From: a bacterium
GTDB lineage: Bacteria > CG2-30-53-67
Assembly: GCA_919901565.1 (NCBI GenBank)
Contig: CAKKPE010000002.1
Location: 1 to 60,318, forward strand
Length of the DNA stretch: 60,318 bases
Direction of reading: 5' to 3'
A program made the position numbers and the translations under genes. The notes beneath the pieces were generated by a model, which was not told the DNA's origin, made no database searches, and was given only the letters and a program-made list of their open reading frames with translations. Positions 30,039 to 40,261 of this stretch are shown here, in pieces (position 1 is the stretch's first letter; every line of letters starts with the position of its first letter).

Positions 30039-32411
30039 ATGGTAAAAAGAAATCAACCGACAATAGTCTTTGTTCTGACCTGGATCCTGCTTTTTTCGAG
30101 CCTTTTAGCCTGCGGCAGCGTGGAACAGCGCAGGCAGAAATATTTTGATCAGGGTAAAAAACATTATGAACAGGGCAAATATAAAGAGGCAAAGATTGAG
30201 TTTCAAAATGCTATCCAGATTGATCCCAAGTTTTCTGAGGGATACAATCAGTTAGGAAATGCCTCTTTGAAACTTAAGGATTTTGAGACAGCTTTTGCTG
30301 CTTTTAGCAAAGCAGTGGAGTTAAATCCGGACTCCCTGGATTCACAAGTACATCTGGGAGAAATTTTGCTGCTTGCGAGACAATATGATGAAGCTCTGGC
30401 AAAAGCAAAGCTGGTTCTGGAAAAAGATCCCAACAACAAGCCCGCCCATGAAATAAAGAGGAATTATTATTTAATGACTAAGGATCTTGACAGCGCCATT
30501 GAAGAAGGTCAGAAAGTCTTGTCCATAGACCCAGAGGATATCGATTCGATGGTTTTTCTATCAAAAGTTTATCAAACAAAAGGAGAAAAAGAGAAAGCAG
30601 AAAGTATTCTAAAAAAGGCCATTGAGAAAAACCCCTCTCTTTCGCAAACTTATGTTGATCTAACTCAACTATATCAATTATCCAAAGAATATAAAAAAGC
30701 AGAAGAAGCGATGCTTAAGGCCATTTCCCTGTCACCTGAAGACCCAAGCCTTCTTATGGGGCTGGCAAGTCTGTATGCTGCTCAGGATAATGACGAAAAA
30801 AGCGAAGAAACTCTGAGAAAGGGGATGAAACAGTTTCCAGAGAAATTTGAGTTCGTGCTTAACTTAGCCCAATCTTACGTAAAAAAGGACAGAAAGAAAG
30901 ACGCAGAAAATATTTTATTACAGTCGGTAAGCGAACGTCCTGACGATTTGCAGAGGCGCAACAGCCTTGGTGATTTCTATATGGGAATGAGTGACTTTGA
31001 AAAGGCCAAGGCCATTTATAAAAAGTGCATTGAAATTGATCCCACCGCTTCGGAAGCCAGGAGAAATCTCGCCACGGTGCTCGTGCAAGAGAAGAATTAT
31101 GACGAAGCCCTGAAGATTCTGGATGAGATTCTCTCAAAGAACCCTAAGGATACAAATGCGCATTATTTAAAAGGACAGGTCAGCATGGCAAAGAACAACC
31201 CGCAGACGGCTATTGAAGAATTCAGGGTAGTGCTGAAAGATTTTCCGGATAACCCGGAAATACACTTTCGTCTTGGTTTGGCCCACTTGGCCAACCAAGA
31301 GGATCTCTTAGGAGAGGAGGAATTAAAGAAGGCGATAGCTTTGAAGCCTGAGTTGATTCCAGCCCAAATGGAATTGGCCAGAATATCTTTGAAAAACAAG
31401 AAATTTGACGACGCCAAAAAATATGCTGAAGAGATCATCAAGTTCAAACCGGAATCGGTTGCTGGTTATACTGTACTTTCGGAGAGCGAATTAAATCAAG
31501 GCGATTGGAAAGGGGCGGAGTCCGCGGCAGAAAGGATTATAGAACTAAAACCAGACATGCCCGATGGATACTATTACAGGGGACTCGCCAATCATGCGCA
31601 GAAGAAAATCGATGAAGCCCTGAAGTCTTATGAGAAAGCATTATCGGTTGACCCTGATCATGCTGATTCTATATACCAAATTGTGAGGATCTATGTAACA
31701 GAAAGGAAGGACCCTGATAGTGCAATCCTTAGAGTGAAGAAACAAATCGGGATATCACCTCAAAATCCCAATTTTTATGTACATCTGGCAAAAGTCTATA
31801 TTGATAAGAAAGATTTCAAATCGGCTGAACAGGCTCTCAAACAGGCAATAGACATAAAGCCTGATCTACAGCCGGCCCTCATGCTTCTCGGGCAAATCTC
31901 CCTGAATGACAAGGCCAAATACTTCATGGAAGCGATACAGAAACATCCTGACCAGTTGAAACCTTATCTTGGTTTGGCAGCCCTGTATGAACAGAATGGG
32001 AAACATGAGGATGCCATCGGTATGTATGAGAAGGCGTTGAAACTGGATAGCAAGAATGTCATAGCTTCCAATAATTTGGCAAATCTGTATATTGAGCACA
32101 CAAAAAAGCTGGATCGGGCACAGGAACTGGCTCAGAATGCAATGGCCCTGGCTCCGGAAAACTCATGGATTATGGACACCTTGGGCCTGGTATACTATAA
32201 AAAGGAGTTTTACATTAAGGCGATTAATCTTTTTGAACAAAGCATTGAAAAGAACAACCAGGACCCCGTTGTTTTTTACCATCTTGGCTTGGCTTACAGG
32301 GAGAATGGCCAGAAGGATAAGGCACGAGAGATGCTCAAGAAGGCTTTAACTTTTGACGCGGATTTTCCGGAGAAGGAGTTGGCACGCAAGGCTTTAGAGC
32401 AACTGGGGTAG
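30039..32411 (+). CDS. prsT: PEP-CTERM-system TPR lipoprotein PrsT
   Basis: A 790-residue lipoprotein (WILLFSSLLAC lipobox) made of about 20 tetratricopeptide repeats, beginning QKYFDQGKKHYEQGKYKEAKIEFQNAIQIDP. Length, lipobox and the opening repeat fit the PrsT family found beside exosortase/PEP-CTERM loci, where it is thought to support envelope assembly of exopolysaccharide or sorted proteins. GGAGGG precedes ATG 30039; the frame is open 24 codons upstream. No exosortase gene is in the window, so it would have to lie elsewhere. It is followed after 139 bp by wecB. Confidence 0.85.
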   Translation: MVKRNQPTIVFVLTWILLFSSLLACGSVEQRRQKYFDQGKKHYEQGKYKEAKIEFQNAIQIDPKFSEGYNQLGNASLKLKDFETAFAAFSKAVELNPDSLDSQVHLGEILLLARQYDEALAKAKLVLEKDPNNKPAHEIKRNYYLMTKDLDSAIEEGQKVLSIDPEDIDSMVFLSKVYQTKGEKEKAESILKKAIEKNPSLSQTYVDLTQLYQLSKEYKKAEEAMLKAISLSPEDPSLLMGLASLYAAQDNDEKSEETLRKGMKQFPEKFEFVLNLAQSYVKKDRKKDAENILLQSVSERPDDLQRRNSLGDFYMGMSDFEKAKAIYKKCIEIDPTASEARRNLATVLVQEKNYDEALKILDEILSKNPKDTNAHYLKGQVSMAKNNPQTAIEEFRVVLKDFPDNPEIHFRLGLAHLANQEDLLGEEELKKAIALKPELIPAQMELARISLKNKKFDDAKKYAEEIIKFKPESVAGYTVLSESELNQGDWKGAESAAERIIELKPDMPDGYYYRGLANHAQKKIDEALKSYEKALSVDPDHADSIYQIVRIYVTERKDPDSAILRVKKQIGISPQNPNFYVHLAKVYIDKKDFKSAEQALKQAIDIKPDLQPALMLLGQISLNDKAKYFMEAIQKHPDQLKPYLGLAALYEQNGKHEDAIGMYEKALKLDSKNVIASNNLANLYIEHTKKLDRAQELAQNAMALAPENSWIMDTLGLVYYKKEFYIKAINLFEQSIEKNNQDPVVFYHLGLAYRENGQKDKAREMLKKALTFDADFPEKELARKALEQLG

Positions 32412-32550
32412 CTTCTCGATGTTTATCTTGTTTTAGATTTTTTATGCCGAAGAGACCGCATTCTCTCAAAAGCGGCTTGCAGCTTTCGAAAGAATTATCT
32501 GAACATCTACAGGCATCCACAGTCTGGGATGCGTTTCCGTTTCTTTCAAA

Positions 32551-33684
32551 ATGGGACGAGGCGAGCGCTTGAGAGACATTGGAGTGGTGATTGGAACCCG
32601 GCCGGAAGCCATCAAGATGATGCCTGTCATACGCTCTTTCGAAGAGGCCGGGTTGAAGCCAAAAATATTTGTCACCGGCCAACATCGTGAGCTCCTATCG
32701 CCGATTCTTTCCGAACTCAATCTTGCTGCAACTGAAAACTTAGACCTCATGGAAGATGATCAATCCCTGGGAGACCTTTCATCCAGAATTCTGAAAAATA
32801 TGCAGAGCGCTTTACGGCGCCATCGGCCGGATCTCCTTCTGGTTCAGGGGGATACGACTTCAGCAGCGATGAGCGCCCTGACTGCCTTCTATGAAGATAT
32901 AAGGGTTGCTCATATAGAGGCCGGTTTAAGAACGTTCAATCCGAGGAATCCTTTCCCGGAGGAGATGAATCGAAGGCTGGTTGCATGCTTAGCGGATATT
33001 CATTTTGCTCCAACGGCGCAAGCCGAAGAGAATTTGTTGAAAGAGGGGATAGAATCTGATCATATTCATGTGGTGGGGAATACCGTGGTGGATGCGCTTT
33101 TTTATTCACGTGATCACCTGGTGAGCAGACTCTCCCGTGATTTTCAGCTCCAGGAGGCCATGGACCTCGGTCGGTCGATAGTTCTTGTAACGGGCCATCG
33201 ACGCGAAAGCTTCGGAGCCGATTTGGCCTCGATATGCGAAGGGATCCGGAAAATAGCCGACGAGTTCAAAGACCAGGTCGAAGTTATATACCCGGTTCAT
33301 CTGAATCCGAACGTTCAGTCCGGAGTTCTGCCGATTCTTTCTTCAGCGCCCAACGTTCGACTGACCAGGCCCCTCTCATACCTGAGATTCATCCAGGTCA
33401 TGTTGCATTCAAAGCTGATTATTACGGACAGCGGTGGAGTACAGGAGGAGGCTGCAGCGCTTGGCATACCCGTACTGGTAACCCGGAGGACTTGCGAAAG
33501 ATTGGAGGCGGTCGATGCAGGCATATCCCAGCTGGTCGGACCGGACGCGGAGGAAATTTTCAACGCAGCAGAAGAGCTATTGACCAATGAGTCAGTCTAC
33601 CTCAAGAGGGCGGTACCCAGCCTTGTATTCGGCGATGGTCATGCCTCCAGACGCATCGTCAAGGTGTTATTGAAGGAAGAGTGA
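32551..33684 (+). CDS. wecB: UDP-N-acetylglucosamine 2-epimerase (non-hydrolysing)
   Basis: A 377-residue GT-B-like cytosolic enzyme interconverting UDP-GlcNAc and UDP-ManNAc. Motifs: VVIGTRPEAIKMMPVIR, TGQHRELL, VQGDTTSA, HIEAGLRTFNPRNPFPEEMNR, VTGHRRESFG, ITDSGGVQEEAAALGIPVLV. Length matches WecB/MnaA. It is the first gene of a tight operon with a DPM1-like glycosyltransferase (2-bp gap), a membrane glycosyltransferase and a sulfatase-fold lipoprotein, suggesting ManNAc in the resulting surface glycan. Confidence 0.95.
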   Translation: MGRGERLRDIGVVIGTRPEAIKMMPVIRSFEEAGLKPKIFVTGQHRELLSPILSELNLAATENLDLMEDDQSLGDLSSRILKNMQSALRRHRPDLLLVQGDTTSAAMSALTAFYEDIRVAHIEAGLRTFNPRNPFPEEMNRRLVACLADIHFAPTAQAEENLLKEGIESDHIHVVGNTVVDALFYSRDHLVSRLSRDFQLQEAMDLGRSIVLVTGHRRESFGADLASICEGIRKIADEFKDQVEVIYPVHLNPNVQSGVLPILSSAPNVRLTRPLSYLRFIQVMLHSKLIITDSGGVQEEAAALGIPVLVTRRTCERLEAVDAGISQLVGPDAEEIFNAAEELLTNESVYLKRAVPSLVFGDGHASRRIVKVLLKEE

Positions 33685-33686
33685 TT

Positions 33687-34469
33687 ATGGACCAGTCTCT
33701 GGGGAAAGGCGGTGTTGAACTCCCAATGCCGCGAAAAGCGTGTATTGTCCTGCCGGCTTATAATGAGGAGTTCAGTATAGGAAGGCTGTTGGGCCGGATC
33801 GAGGAAGTGATGCATGAATCATCATACCCCTATCAAGTGATCCTGGTGGACGATGGGAGCCGGGACAACACAGCGAAAATTGTTGGAGAATATTCCAAGC
33901 GGATTCCTGTCGTGATAAAGCAGCACAAAGTAAATCTGGGCCTGGGAGCAACCATCCGTGACGGGCTGATGGCGGCCGCGGAGTTAACTGCGGATCGAGA
34001 TATCATAGTGACGATGGATGCTGATGATACCCATATGCCGGCCCTAATCCTGCGGATGATCCAAATGATTGACGAGGGACACGATGTGGTGATTGCATCT
34101 CGCTACCAAGCTGGTGCAAGGACTATCGGCGTTCCCGTGTTGAGACGATTAATGAGTTTTATGGCGTCTTTTCTTTTCCGGATCTTGTTTCCCATACCCG
34201 GAGTAAGGGACTTTACGTGCGGTTACCGGGCCTATCGTTCCACAGTCATCAAGGATGCGATTAAGAAATATGGGAAGAGCCTTTTTAACCAGCAAGGCTT
34301 TCAGTGCATGGCGGATATCCTTCTTAAATTAAGAAGGATGAATCTCGTTTTTGGTGAGCTACCCATCATTCTCCGGTATGATTTTAAAAAAGGGAAGAGC
34401 AAGATGGACGTTATGCATACGGCATGGAAGACCTTTATACTGGTATTGGTGAGAAGGCTCGGAAAATAA
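33687..34469 (+). CDS. GT2 glycosyltransferase, dolichyl-phosphate-mannose-synthase-like
   Basis: A 260-residue GT-A enzyme. CIVLPAYNEEFSIGRLL, VDDGSRDNTAKIV, NLGLGATIRDGL and the metal-binding MDADDTHMP are typical; CGYRAYRSTVIKDA and the basic C-terminus resemble DPM1/polyprenyl-phosphate-sugar synthases. There is no C-terminal membrane domain. The expected product is a polyprenyl-phosphate-linked sugar used by extracytoplasmic GT-C enzymes, several of which are encoded nearby. The frame opens at GTG 33681; ATG 33687 directly follows the wecB stop. Confidence 0.88.
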   Translation: MDQSLGKGGVELPMPRKACIVLPAYNEEFSIGRLLGRIEEVMHESSYPYQVILVDDGSRDNTAKIVGEYSKRIPVVIKQHKVNLGLGATIRDGLMAAAELTADRDIIVTMDADDTHMPALILRMIQMIDEGHDVVIASRYQAGARTIGVPVLRRLMSFMASFLFRILFPIPGVRDFTCGYRAYRSTVIKDAIKKYGKSLFNQQGFQCMADILLKLRRMNLVFGELPIILRYDFKKGKSKMDVMHTAWKTFILVLVRRLGK

Positions 34470-34498
34470 TTTTCTGATAAGTCCGATTCCGCTAAGAG

Positions 34499-36127
34499 AT
34501 GAAAAGCCAGAGACATTTCAGTATGATCCGGAGATTAGAGTGGACTGTGGGCGCCATGATGGTGATATTCGCCATCACTCTCCACGTCGTCTTTCTACTG
34601 AATGCCGGGGGGTTCTGGCGCGATGAGGTCAGCAGAATCCAATTGGCAACCTTACCCTCCCTATCCAGCGTATGGTCCTCTCTAAAATACGATGTTTATC
34701 CTCTCCTGTCTCCCCTGGTGATCCGTCTGTGGGCGGGTACCGGCTGGGGTGGAACTGACCTGGGGCTCAGAGTTTTAGGGCTATTCACAGGCATCGCCAT
34801 TCTGGGGAGTCTATGGTTCAATGCACGTCAATTCAGCCGGTCCCTGCCTCTCCTTTCTATGTCCCTCTTTGCTCTGAGTCCATTGACTATACGAACCGGA
34901 GACGCTGTCGGCCAGTATGGATTGGGTATTTTCCTGAACCTGCTGGTGTTCGGTCTGATATGGGACGTGGTCGAATCACCCAGTCTTTGGCGGAGCCTTG
35001 CAGCTTTACCGGCGGCTGTACTAAGTATGCAGTGCGTCTATCAGTCGGTGCTGTTGATCTTTGCGTTTTGTATGGGAGGCATAGCTGTTACCATTTATAA
35101 CGCCAGGTGGAAAAGGGCCGCGCTTTTAGCAGGAATCGGTATCATCTCCGCACTTTCACTTTTTCCATACATGGGAATAATAAAAAGGTCAGCGGACTGG
35201 GGCGTATTGGTTCAATATCCGAACACTTTAAACCTAACCTGGGAGATCCTTGAGAGGATCCTTGGTTATCCGATCCGTGCGGTTTTCTGGATCTGGGTCG
35301 GGCTTTTTCTTCTTGCAGTTTTTGTAGCGGGCCACCGAATACTCCGGAGAAATACGGAAGTTACAGATCAAAGAGAAAGAGATGCCGCTCTTTTTCTTGG
35401 GACGGTGATGGTGACTTGTACCGTGGAATTTTTCATTTTTTTCCGAGTGATGAAAATATTCCCTAATTCCTGGTATTTCCTCTATCCGATGGCCATAGTG
35501 GCCGTGTCTCTGGATGCAATACTCGGGAGCAGAAAATCATGGGGTCTATGGCGGGCCGCCTTGGCGCTATTGATTCTTGTCTCCACTTACATTCCTGTAT
35601 GGAATACGGTTCGCATGCGGCAGACCAACATGGATCTTATTGCTGCAAAATTAAAGGATGTTGCCACACCGGATGACATAATATTAGTCAATCCCTGGTA
35701 CTTGGGGGTCACTTTCCAGAGGTACTACAAAGGCCGGGCTCCCTGGATGACCATCCCGCCCATGGAAGATCTCAAGATCCACCGGTATGACCTCCTCAAG
35801 AAAAAAATGGCCTCCCCGGACCCGCTCCAGCCGGTTTTAAGCAGAATCGCTATGACTTTGCAGGCTGGAAACAGACTCTGGTTGGTCGGATCATTTTCCC
35901 TTCCGGAAAATGGGCAGCCCCCTGGATTGTTGGAACCGGCTCCTCATGAAAAATATGGCTGGGATTTTAGACCCTACTTGCTGAACTGGGAGACGAGAAC
36001 AACATATTTCATCGAGTCGCATGCACGGGATCATGGATTTTTTTGGAAATCATCAAATGAAACGCCTGTAAATCCGAACGAAAATGCCCGTTTGGATATG
36101 GTGCATGGGTGGCGATCAGGTTACTGA
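34499..36127 (+). CDS. GT39/ArnT-like integral membrane glycosyltransferase
   Basis: A 542-residue protein with about ten helices and a periplasmic C-terminal domain. The first extracytoplasmic loop holds the acidic catalytic-type motif GGFWRDEVSRIQLA near residues 40-53, as in GT39/PMT and ArnT-like GT-C enzymes, which use polyprenyl-phosphate sugars. SALSLFPYMGI and SWYFLYPMAIVAVSL are later helices. Acceptor and sugar are unknown. It follows the GT2 gene by 29 bp and precedes a sulfatase-fold/TPR gene by 21 bp. ATG 34499 or 34523 could be used. Confidence 0.75.
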   Translation: MKSQRHFSMIRRLEWTVGAMMVIFAITLHVVFLLNAGGFWRDEVSRIQLATLPSLSSVWSSLKYDVYPLLSPLVIRLWAGTGWGGTDLGLRVLGLFTGIAILGSLWFNARQFSRSLPLLSMSLFALSPLTIRTGDAVGQYGLGIFLNLLVFGLIWDVVESPSLWRSLAALPAAVLSMQCVYQSVLLIFAFCMGGIAVTIYNARWKRAALLAGIGIISALSLFPYMGIIKRSADWGVLVQYPNTLNLTWEILERILGYPIRAVFWIWVGLFLLAVFVAGHRILRRNTEVTDQRERDAALFLGTVMVTCTVEFFIFFRVMKIFPNSWYFLYPMAIVAVSLDAILGSRKSWGLWRAALALLILVSTYIPVWNTVRMRQTNMDLIAAKLKDVATPDDIILVNPWYLGVTFQRYYKGRAPWMTIPPMEDLKIHRYDLLKKKMASPDPLQPVLSRIAMTLQAGNRLWLVGSFSLPENGQPPGLLEPAPHEKYGWDFRPYLLNWETRTTYFIESHARDHGFFWKSSNETPVNPNENARLDMVHGWRSGY

Positions 36128-36148
36128 TTGTATATCAGGGAGAAAGGG

Positions 36149-38665
36149 ATGGAAAATCCAATGGCAAAGACCAGGAGATTCTGGAAACAAAATCTCATAG
36201 TATATTTTATTTCCGTCCTCAGTTTTCTTGTCGGCTCCTGTGATAACTTTTCTCTCGGTAAGGAGAAGAAGCCTGCTTCACCCAATCTTCTCGTGATTAC
36301 TCTGGATACTACAAGGGCTGACCGGCTCGGCTGCTACGGCTATAAGTCGGCGGAAACCCCAAACTTGGATCAATTGGCGGAACAAGGGGTTCGGTTCGAT
36401 AACGCGTACTCCCAGATTCCCATCACCCTGCCATCCCACGCGACCCTCTTCACAGGCCTCTATCCGCCCGAACATGGCATACGAGACAATGGATCCGGTG
36501 TGCTTGGGGAGGACATTCCCACAGTGGCAGAGATATTCGCAGATCATGGATACAAAACAGGCGCGTTTGTTGCAGCCGCGGTTCTTGACCATATGTATGG
36601 GCTTGAGAGGGGTTTTGAGACCTACAGCGACCGAATGGAAGGGAATATTTCTCCGGATGAACAGATTGCAGAAATTCCAGCCGACCGTGTCTGTGACCGG
36701 GCACTGAACTGGCTGGAAAAGAACAAAAAAGCGCCGTTTTTTTGCTGGGTCCATTTTTATGACCCGCATACTCCTCACCGGCCGCCATCCCCCTATCTTG
36801 AGAGACACAAAGACAAATATGACGGAGAAATTGCCTTTATGGACTCCCAGATTGGCCGTCTTAAGAATTGGCTGGATTCGAATGGTCTAAGAAAAAATAC
36901 CCTTGTGATTGCGGTAGCTGACCATGGCGAATCCCTGGGAGAGCACGGCGAGAGCACCCACAGTTTTTTTATTTATGGCGCAACGATTCATGTGCCTATG
37001 ATCTTCACTGCACCCGGCTGGCTGGCCAGGGGGAAGGTTGTCAAGGCAGATGTGGGCATCGTAGATATTCTGCCAACGGTGCTGAATCTCCTGGGCTGGG
37101 AAGTCCCCAAGTCAGTAACAGGCAGAAGTTTTTTACCCGCATTTCAAGATGCAGCATTGGATTTTAGAGGGGTCTATTCTGAATCCGACTATGCGTTCAA
37201 CAATTTTGGCTGGGGGAAACTTAGAAGTCTGGTCACAGGAGAGTGGCACCTTATTCAAGCGCCTCGTTCCGAGTTGTACAATATGGTCAAGGATCCTTAT
37301 GAACTCAGGAACATATATGAAGAGGAAAAAGCCCTGGCAGTCAAGATGAATGCCGAGTTGACAGAAATTGAAAAATCCATAAAAACAAGCAAGGTAAAAA
37401 ACGTCGTGTTGGACCAAAAATCCAGGGAAGCCCTGGAATCTTTGGGCTATTTGAGCGGAGGGCGAGGAGGAGAGAACGGCCGAAGCCGGGAAAATTTAAA
37501 GGATCCCAAAGAGATGATTCATGCTTATAACCGGGTCATGGCCGGCCGGAGTTTTATTGCGGGGGGTGACACTAAACGGGGGATTAAGGAACTGGAAACG
37601 GCTCTTGATTCCGCCCGGGATTCGGCAATGATTCATTATTCCCTGGGACGGGCCTATGCATCGATCGGCGACAAGGGAAAGGCAAAACATTATTTTCAGG
37701 ATGCGTTACAGCTTCTTCCCACATACTGTGACGTCCATAATGAACTCGGACTGCTTCTGTCAGAGGAGGGGAATTATTCCGGCGCTATCGCCCATTACGA
37801 GAGTGCGCTTCGGGTTACACCCAATTACCCCATCGTCCTTCTGAACATGGCAAATGCAAAGATGGCCCTCGGAAAGATTGATGAGTCGAAAGAGATTTAC
37901 AGGAAGATCCTTGCATCGAAAGATGACTACCCCGAGGCGTATTACCAATTGGGTATTGCCTGTGCGCTGCAGGGTGATACATCCGGCGCTGTGACCGCCC
38001 TCCGCTCTGCAGTCCGGATCCGCAAGGATTATTGGCAGGCATGGAATGATCTGGGGGCACTGCTGGAGAAAGAAGGAAAGCTTCAGGAGTCTGTATCATG
38101 TTACGAAGCTGCCCTCAAGGTTAACCCTGAAAATCCTGTTCTTCTTGTGAATATGGCGAATGCGAAGATGGTCCTGGGAGATTTCAAGGCGTCGGCGGAG
38201 GTCTATCAAAAGATCCTTGAACTGAGAAAAAACGATCCAGGGGCCTATTACGGACTCGGAACGGCCTACTTGAGGCTTGGAAAACTTCCTGAAGCCGTGA
38301 CCGCGTTCCGTCAAGCTGTTGGGTTTAAAGGTGACTTCTGGCAGGCATACAATGATCTCGCCGATACGTTTTTAAAGATGGGTGAACTCGACAAAGCCCT
38401 GGATGCAGCCCGGAGGGCGGTAGAGATCATGCCGTCTCAACCCTTGGTGCATGTTACCCTTGCCGAGGTATATTCTGAAAAGCAGATGAATCAGCGTGCG
38501 AACAGGGCATTGCAGGCGGCCGTAGAAAAGGGCTTTGCAGATGCCGCTTACCTTAGGAACGATAGATATTTCAAGAGATTGCAGGGGGATCCTCAATTTC
38601 AGAGCGTGCTCGGCATCATTGAAGATAAGCAGAGAAAACCTGTTGTACCGGAAAAACAAGAATAA
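36149..38665 (+). CDS. Sulfatase-fold/TPR fusion lipoprotein
   Basis: An 838-residue lipoprotein (VLSFLVGSC lipobox). Residues about 40-430 are a sulfatase/alkaline-phosphatase superfamily domain with metal ligands in LVITLDTTRADRLGCYGY and VADHGESLGEHGE. The nucleophile region reads TLPSHATLFTG, with Thr where sulfatases have Cys or Ser and without the CxPxR maturation signature. Eight or so TPRs fill the C-terminal half. It may be a phospho- or phosphoethanolamine-type transferase or phosphodiesterase acting on surface glycans. The track start is TTG; ATG 36149 has GGGAG at ideal spacing. It is last in the wecB operon and paralogous to 48443-50725. Confidence 0.85.
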   Translation: MENPMAKTRRFWKQNLIVYFISVLSFLVGSCDNFSLGKEKKPASPNLLVITLDTTRADRLGCYGYKSAETPNLDQLAEQGVRFDNAYSQIPITLPSHATLFTGLYPPEHGIRDNGSGVLGEDIPTVAEIFADHGYKTGAFVAAAVLDHMYGLERGFETYSDRMEGNISPDEQIAEIPADRVCDRALNWLEKNKKAPFFCWVHFYDPHTPHRPPSPYLERHKDKYDGEIAFMDSQIGRLKNWLDSNGLRKNTLVIAVADHGESLGEHGESTHSFFIYGATIHVPMIFTAPGWLARGKVVKADVGIVDILPTVLNLLGWEVPKSVTGRSFLPAFQDAALDFRGVYSESDYAFNNFGWGKLRSLVTGEWHLIQAPRSELYNMVKDPYELRNIYEEEKALAVKMNAELTEIEKSIKTSKVKNVVLDQKSREALESLGYLSGGRGGENGRSRENLKDPKEMIHAYNRVMAGRSFIAGGDTKRGIKELETALDSARDSAMIHYSLGRAYASIGDKGKAKHYFQDALQLLPTYCDVHNELGLLLSEEGNYSGAIAHYESALRVTPNYPIVLLNMANAKMALGKIDESKEIYRKILASKDDYPEAYYQLGIACALQGDTSGAVTALRSAVRIRKDYWQAWNDLGALLEKEGKLQESVSCYEAALKVNPENPVLLVNMANAKMVLGDFKASAEVYQKILELRKNDPGAYYGLGTAYLRLGKLPEAVTAFRQAVGFKGDFWQAYNDLADTFLKMGELDKALDAARRAVEIMPSQPLVHVTLAEVYSEKQMNQRANRALQAAVEKGFADAAYLRNDRYFKRLQGDPQFQSVLGIIEDKQRKPVVPEKQE

Positions 38666-38765
38666 TTTTCTACTCTTTTGTTACTCCATCACGCTTCCGA
38701 ATTGAGCATGATTCAATACATCGTCCAGGAGCAAGCACAACTCAAAAGGCCGTTGGCGCCGGCTC

Positions 38766-40238
38766 TTAAAGATATCCCAACGACTTGAGCTTCTCTCTGG
38801 TTTCCGGGGATATATCGCGTCTGTGATCAGGAGGGGCCGGGAGGGCATGTGCGTTTTGCATAATCTGGACTAAGAGTTGGCTGAAGTGATCTATGACAGA
38901 AGGATTCTCGTCTGCAATATTGCTCTTTTCATCGGGATCGTTCTTGATATTGAAAAGCTCGAACTGGTTCAATTCACCCAAATCGGCATTCCGCTTTATT
39001 TTTTTTGGGTCGGGAATGTAGATGAATTTGTAGACCCCGTCCCTTAGAGACTTCCTTTCCGGGCCAAACTCGGTCTCTTCACTCAATGCCAGTCGTTCGG
39101 GCCGGTTTTCACCGTGCATCAACGGAAGGAGCGATTCGCCATCCACGTGAGGCCCGTCTTCAATGCCCAGCAAATCCAGGATCGTGGGGAAAATATCTAT
39201 GCTCCGGGCCTGTGAGGCAATGACCTTTTTGGGAAAACGGAATCCTGGCGCCCGAATAATGAGCGGTATCTTGATCAGGTTATCATACAGCGAGTGACCA
39301 TGGTCTGCGCTTCTTTCCGGGTAGTGCTCCCAAAATTCTTCCCCATGGTCACTGGTTAAGATAACAATCGTCCTGCGGCCTAACTGCATGGAATCAAGGT
39401 CATGCAGGAGTTTACCCACATAGGCATCGGTGAATCGAATGTCTCCGTCATAAAGAGCTGTAATATACTTCTTTTCCTGCTCGGTGGGAGTCAAGCTCTT
39501 ATCCCGGAGGCGGAACAAGGCCTCTACGGTAAATTTTGGTCCGATTCGTACGGACTGTTCATCGCCGAGAAATTCCCTGTGTGTGTACGGCACATGCGGT
39601 TCATAAGTATGAAAGAACAAGAAGAAGGGGCGTGGATCCTTCTTTGTTTGGCGCTCCTTTAACCATCCTCGGGATCCCTGGTATATTTTTTCCAGGTCAT
39701 GATCCTCTGCCTGATCGGTGAGTATATCGGCCCAGTTGCCTGCTTCGAAGAATGTATCGAATCCTTTAGAGAAACCGAAGTCTTTTGAAATGTATCCCCC
39801 GCCGGTAAAGGCCGCTGTTTCATATCCATGACTGCTTAGCACTTCTGCCAGCATAGTGACCTCTCCCCTGGCAAAAGAGTTCTGGATTGCCGAAGAATTC
39901 TTGCCGGTCAACATGGAGACATGAGCCGGGAGGGTCCAGGAGGAAGAGCTCAATCCATTGAGAAAAAGCGCCCCTGATGAGGCCATCTGATCTATATTGG
40001 GAGTGGTCTGTCTTTGATAACCATAACAGCTCATATGATCCGGGCGCAGCGTGTCCAATGAGATAAGGATCACATTATACGGCTCCCGATTCGAACACCC
40101 GGACAGCAAGGAGAGCAGTAGAAGGATGCAAAGGCAGGGCACACCTGTCCCGGAGATCCAGGATAGGAAAATGGGGCTCCTGAGTTTCCAATGCCGGCTC
40201 TTAAGAAAAATCCTATGCGAATTAAGTGGTTCGAGCAT
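38766..40238 (-). CDS. Sulfatase-fold lipoprotein
   Basis: A 490-residue protein with a long N-terminus, a lipoprotein signal (CILLLLSLLSGC) and a complete sulfatase/alkaline-phosphatase superfamily domain: VILISLDTLRPDHMSCYGY, ILTSDHGEEFWEHYPER, DHGHSLYDNLIKIPLI. The nucleophile site is WTLPAHVSMLTG, again Thr instead of Cys/Ser. It ends shortly after ETREKLKSLGYL and has no TPR. It is second in a two-gene operon with the 40262-41617 paralogue (23-bp gap). It is convergent with the wecB operon. Confidence 0.85.
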   Translation of the reverse strand: MLEPLNSHRIFLKSRHWKLRSPIFLSWISGTGVPCLCILLLLSLLSGCSNREPYNVILISLDTLRPDHMSCYGYQRQTTPNIDQMASSGALFLNGLSSSSWTLPAHVSMLTGKNSSAIQNSFARGEVTMLAEVLSSHGYETAAFTGGGYISKDFGFSKGFDTFFEAGNWADILTDQAEDHDLEKIYQGSRGWLKERQTKKDPRPFFLFFHTYEPHVPYTHREFLGDEQSVRIGPKFTVEALFRLRDKSLTPTEQEKKYITALYDGDIRFTDAYVGKLLHDLDSMQLGRRTIVILTSDHGEEFWEHYPERSADHGHSLYDNLIKIPLIIRAPGFRFPKKVIASQARSIDIFPTILDLLGIEDGPHVDGESLLPLMHGENRPERLALSEETEFGPERKSLRDGVYKFIYIPDPKKIKRNADLGELNQFELFNIKNDPDEKSNIADENPSVIDHFSQLLVQIMQNAHALPAPPDHRRDISPETREKLKSLGYL

Positions 40239-40261
40239 GATACGCAGGAATTCCGCAAATA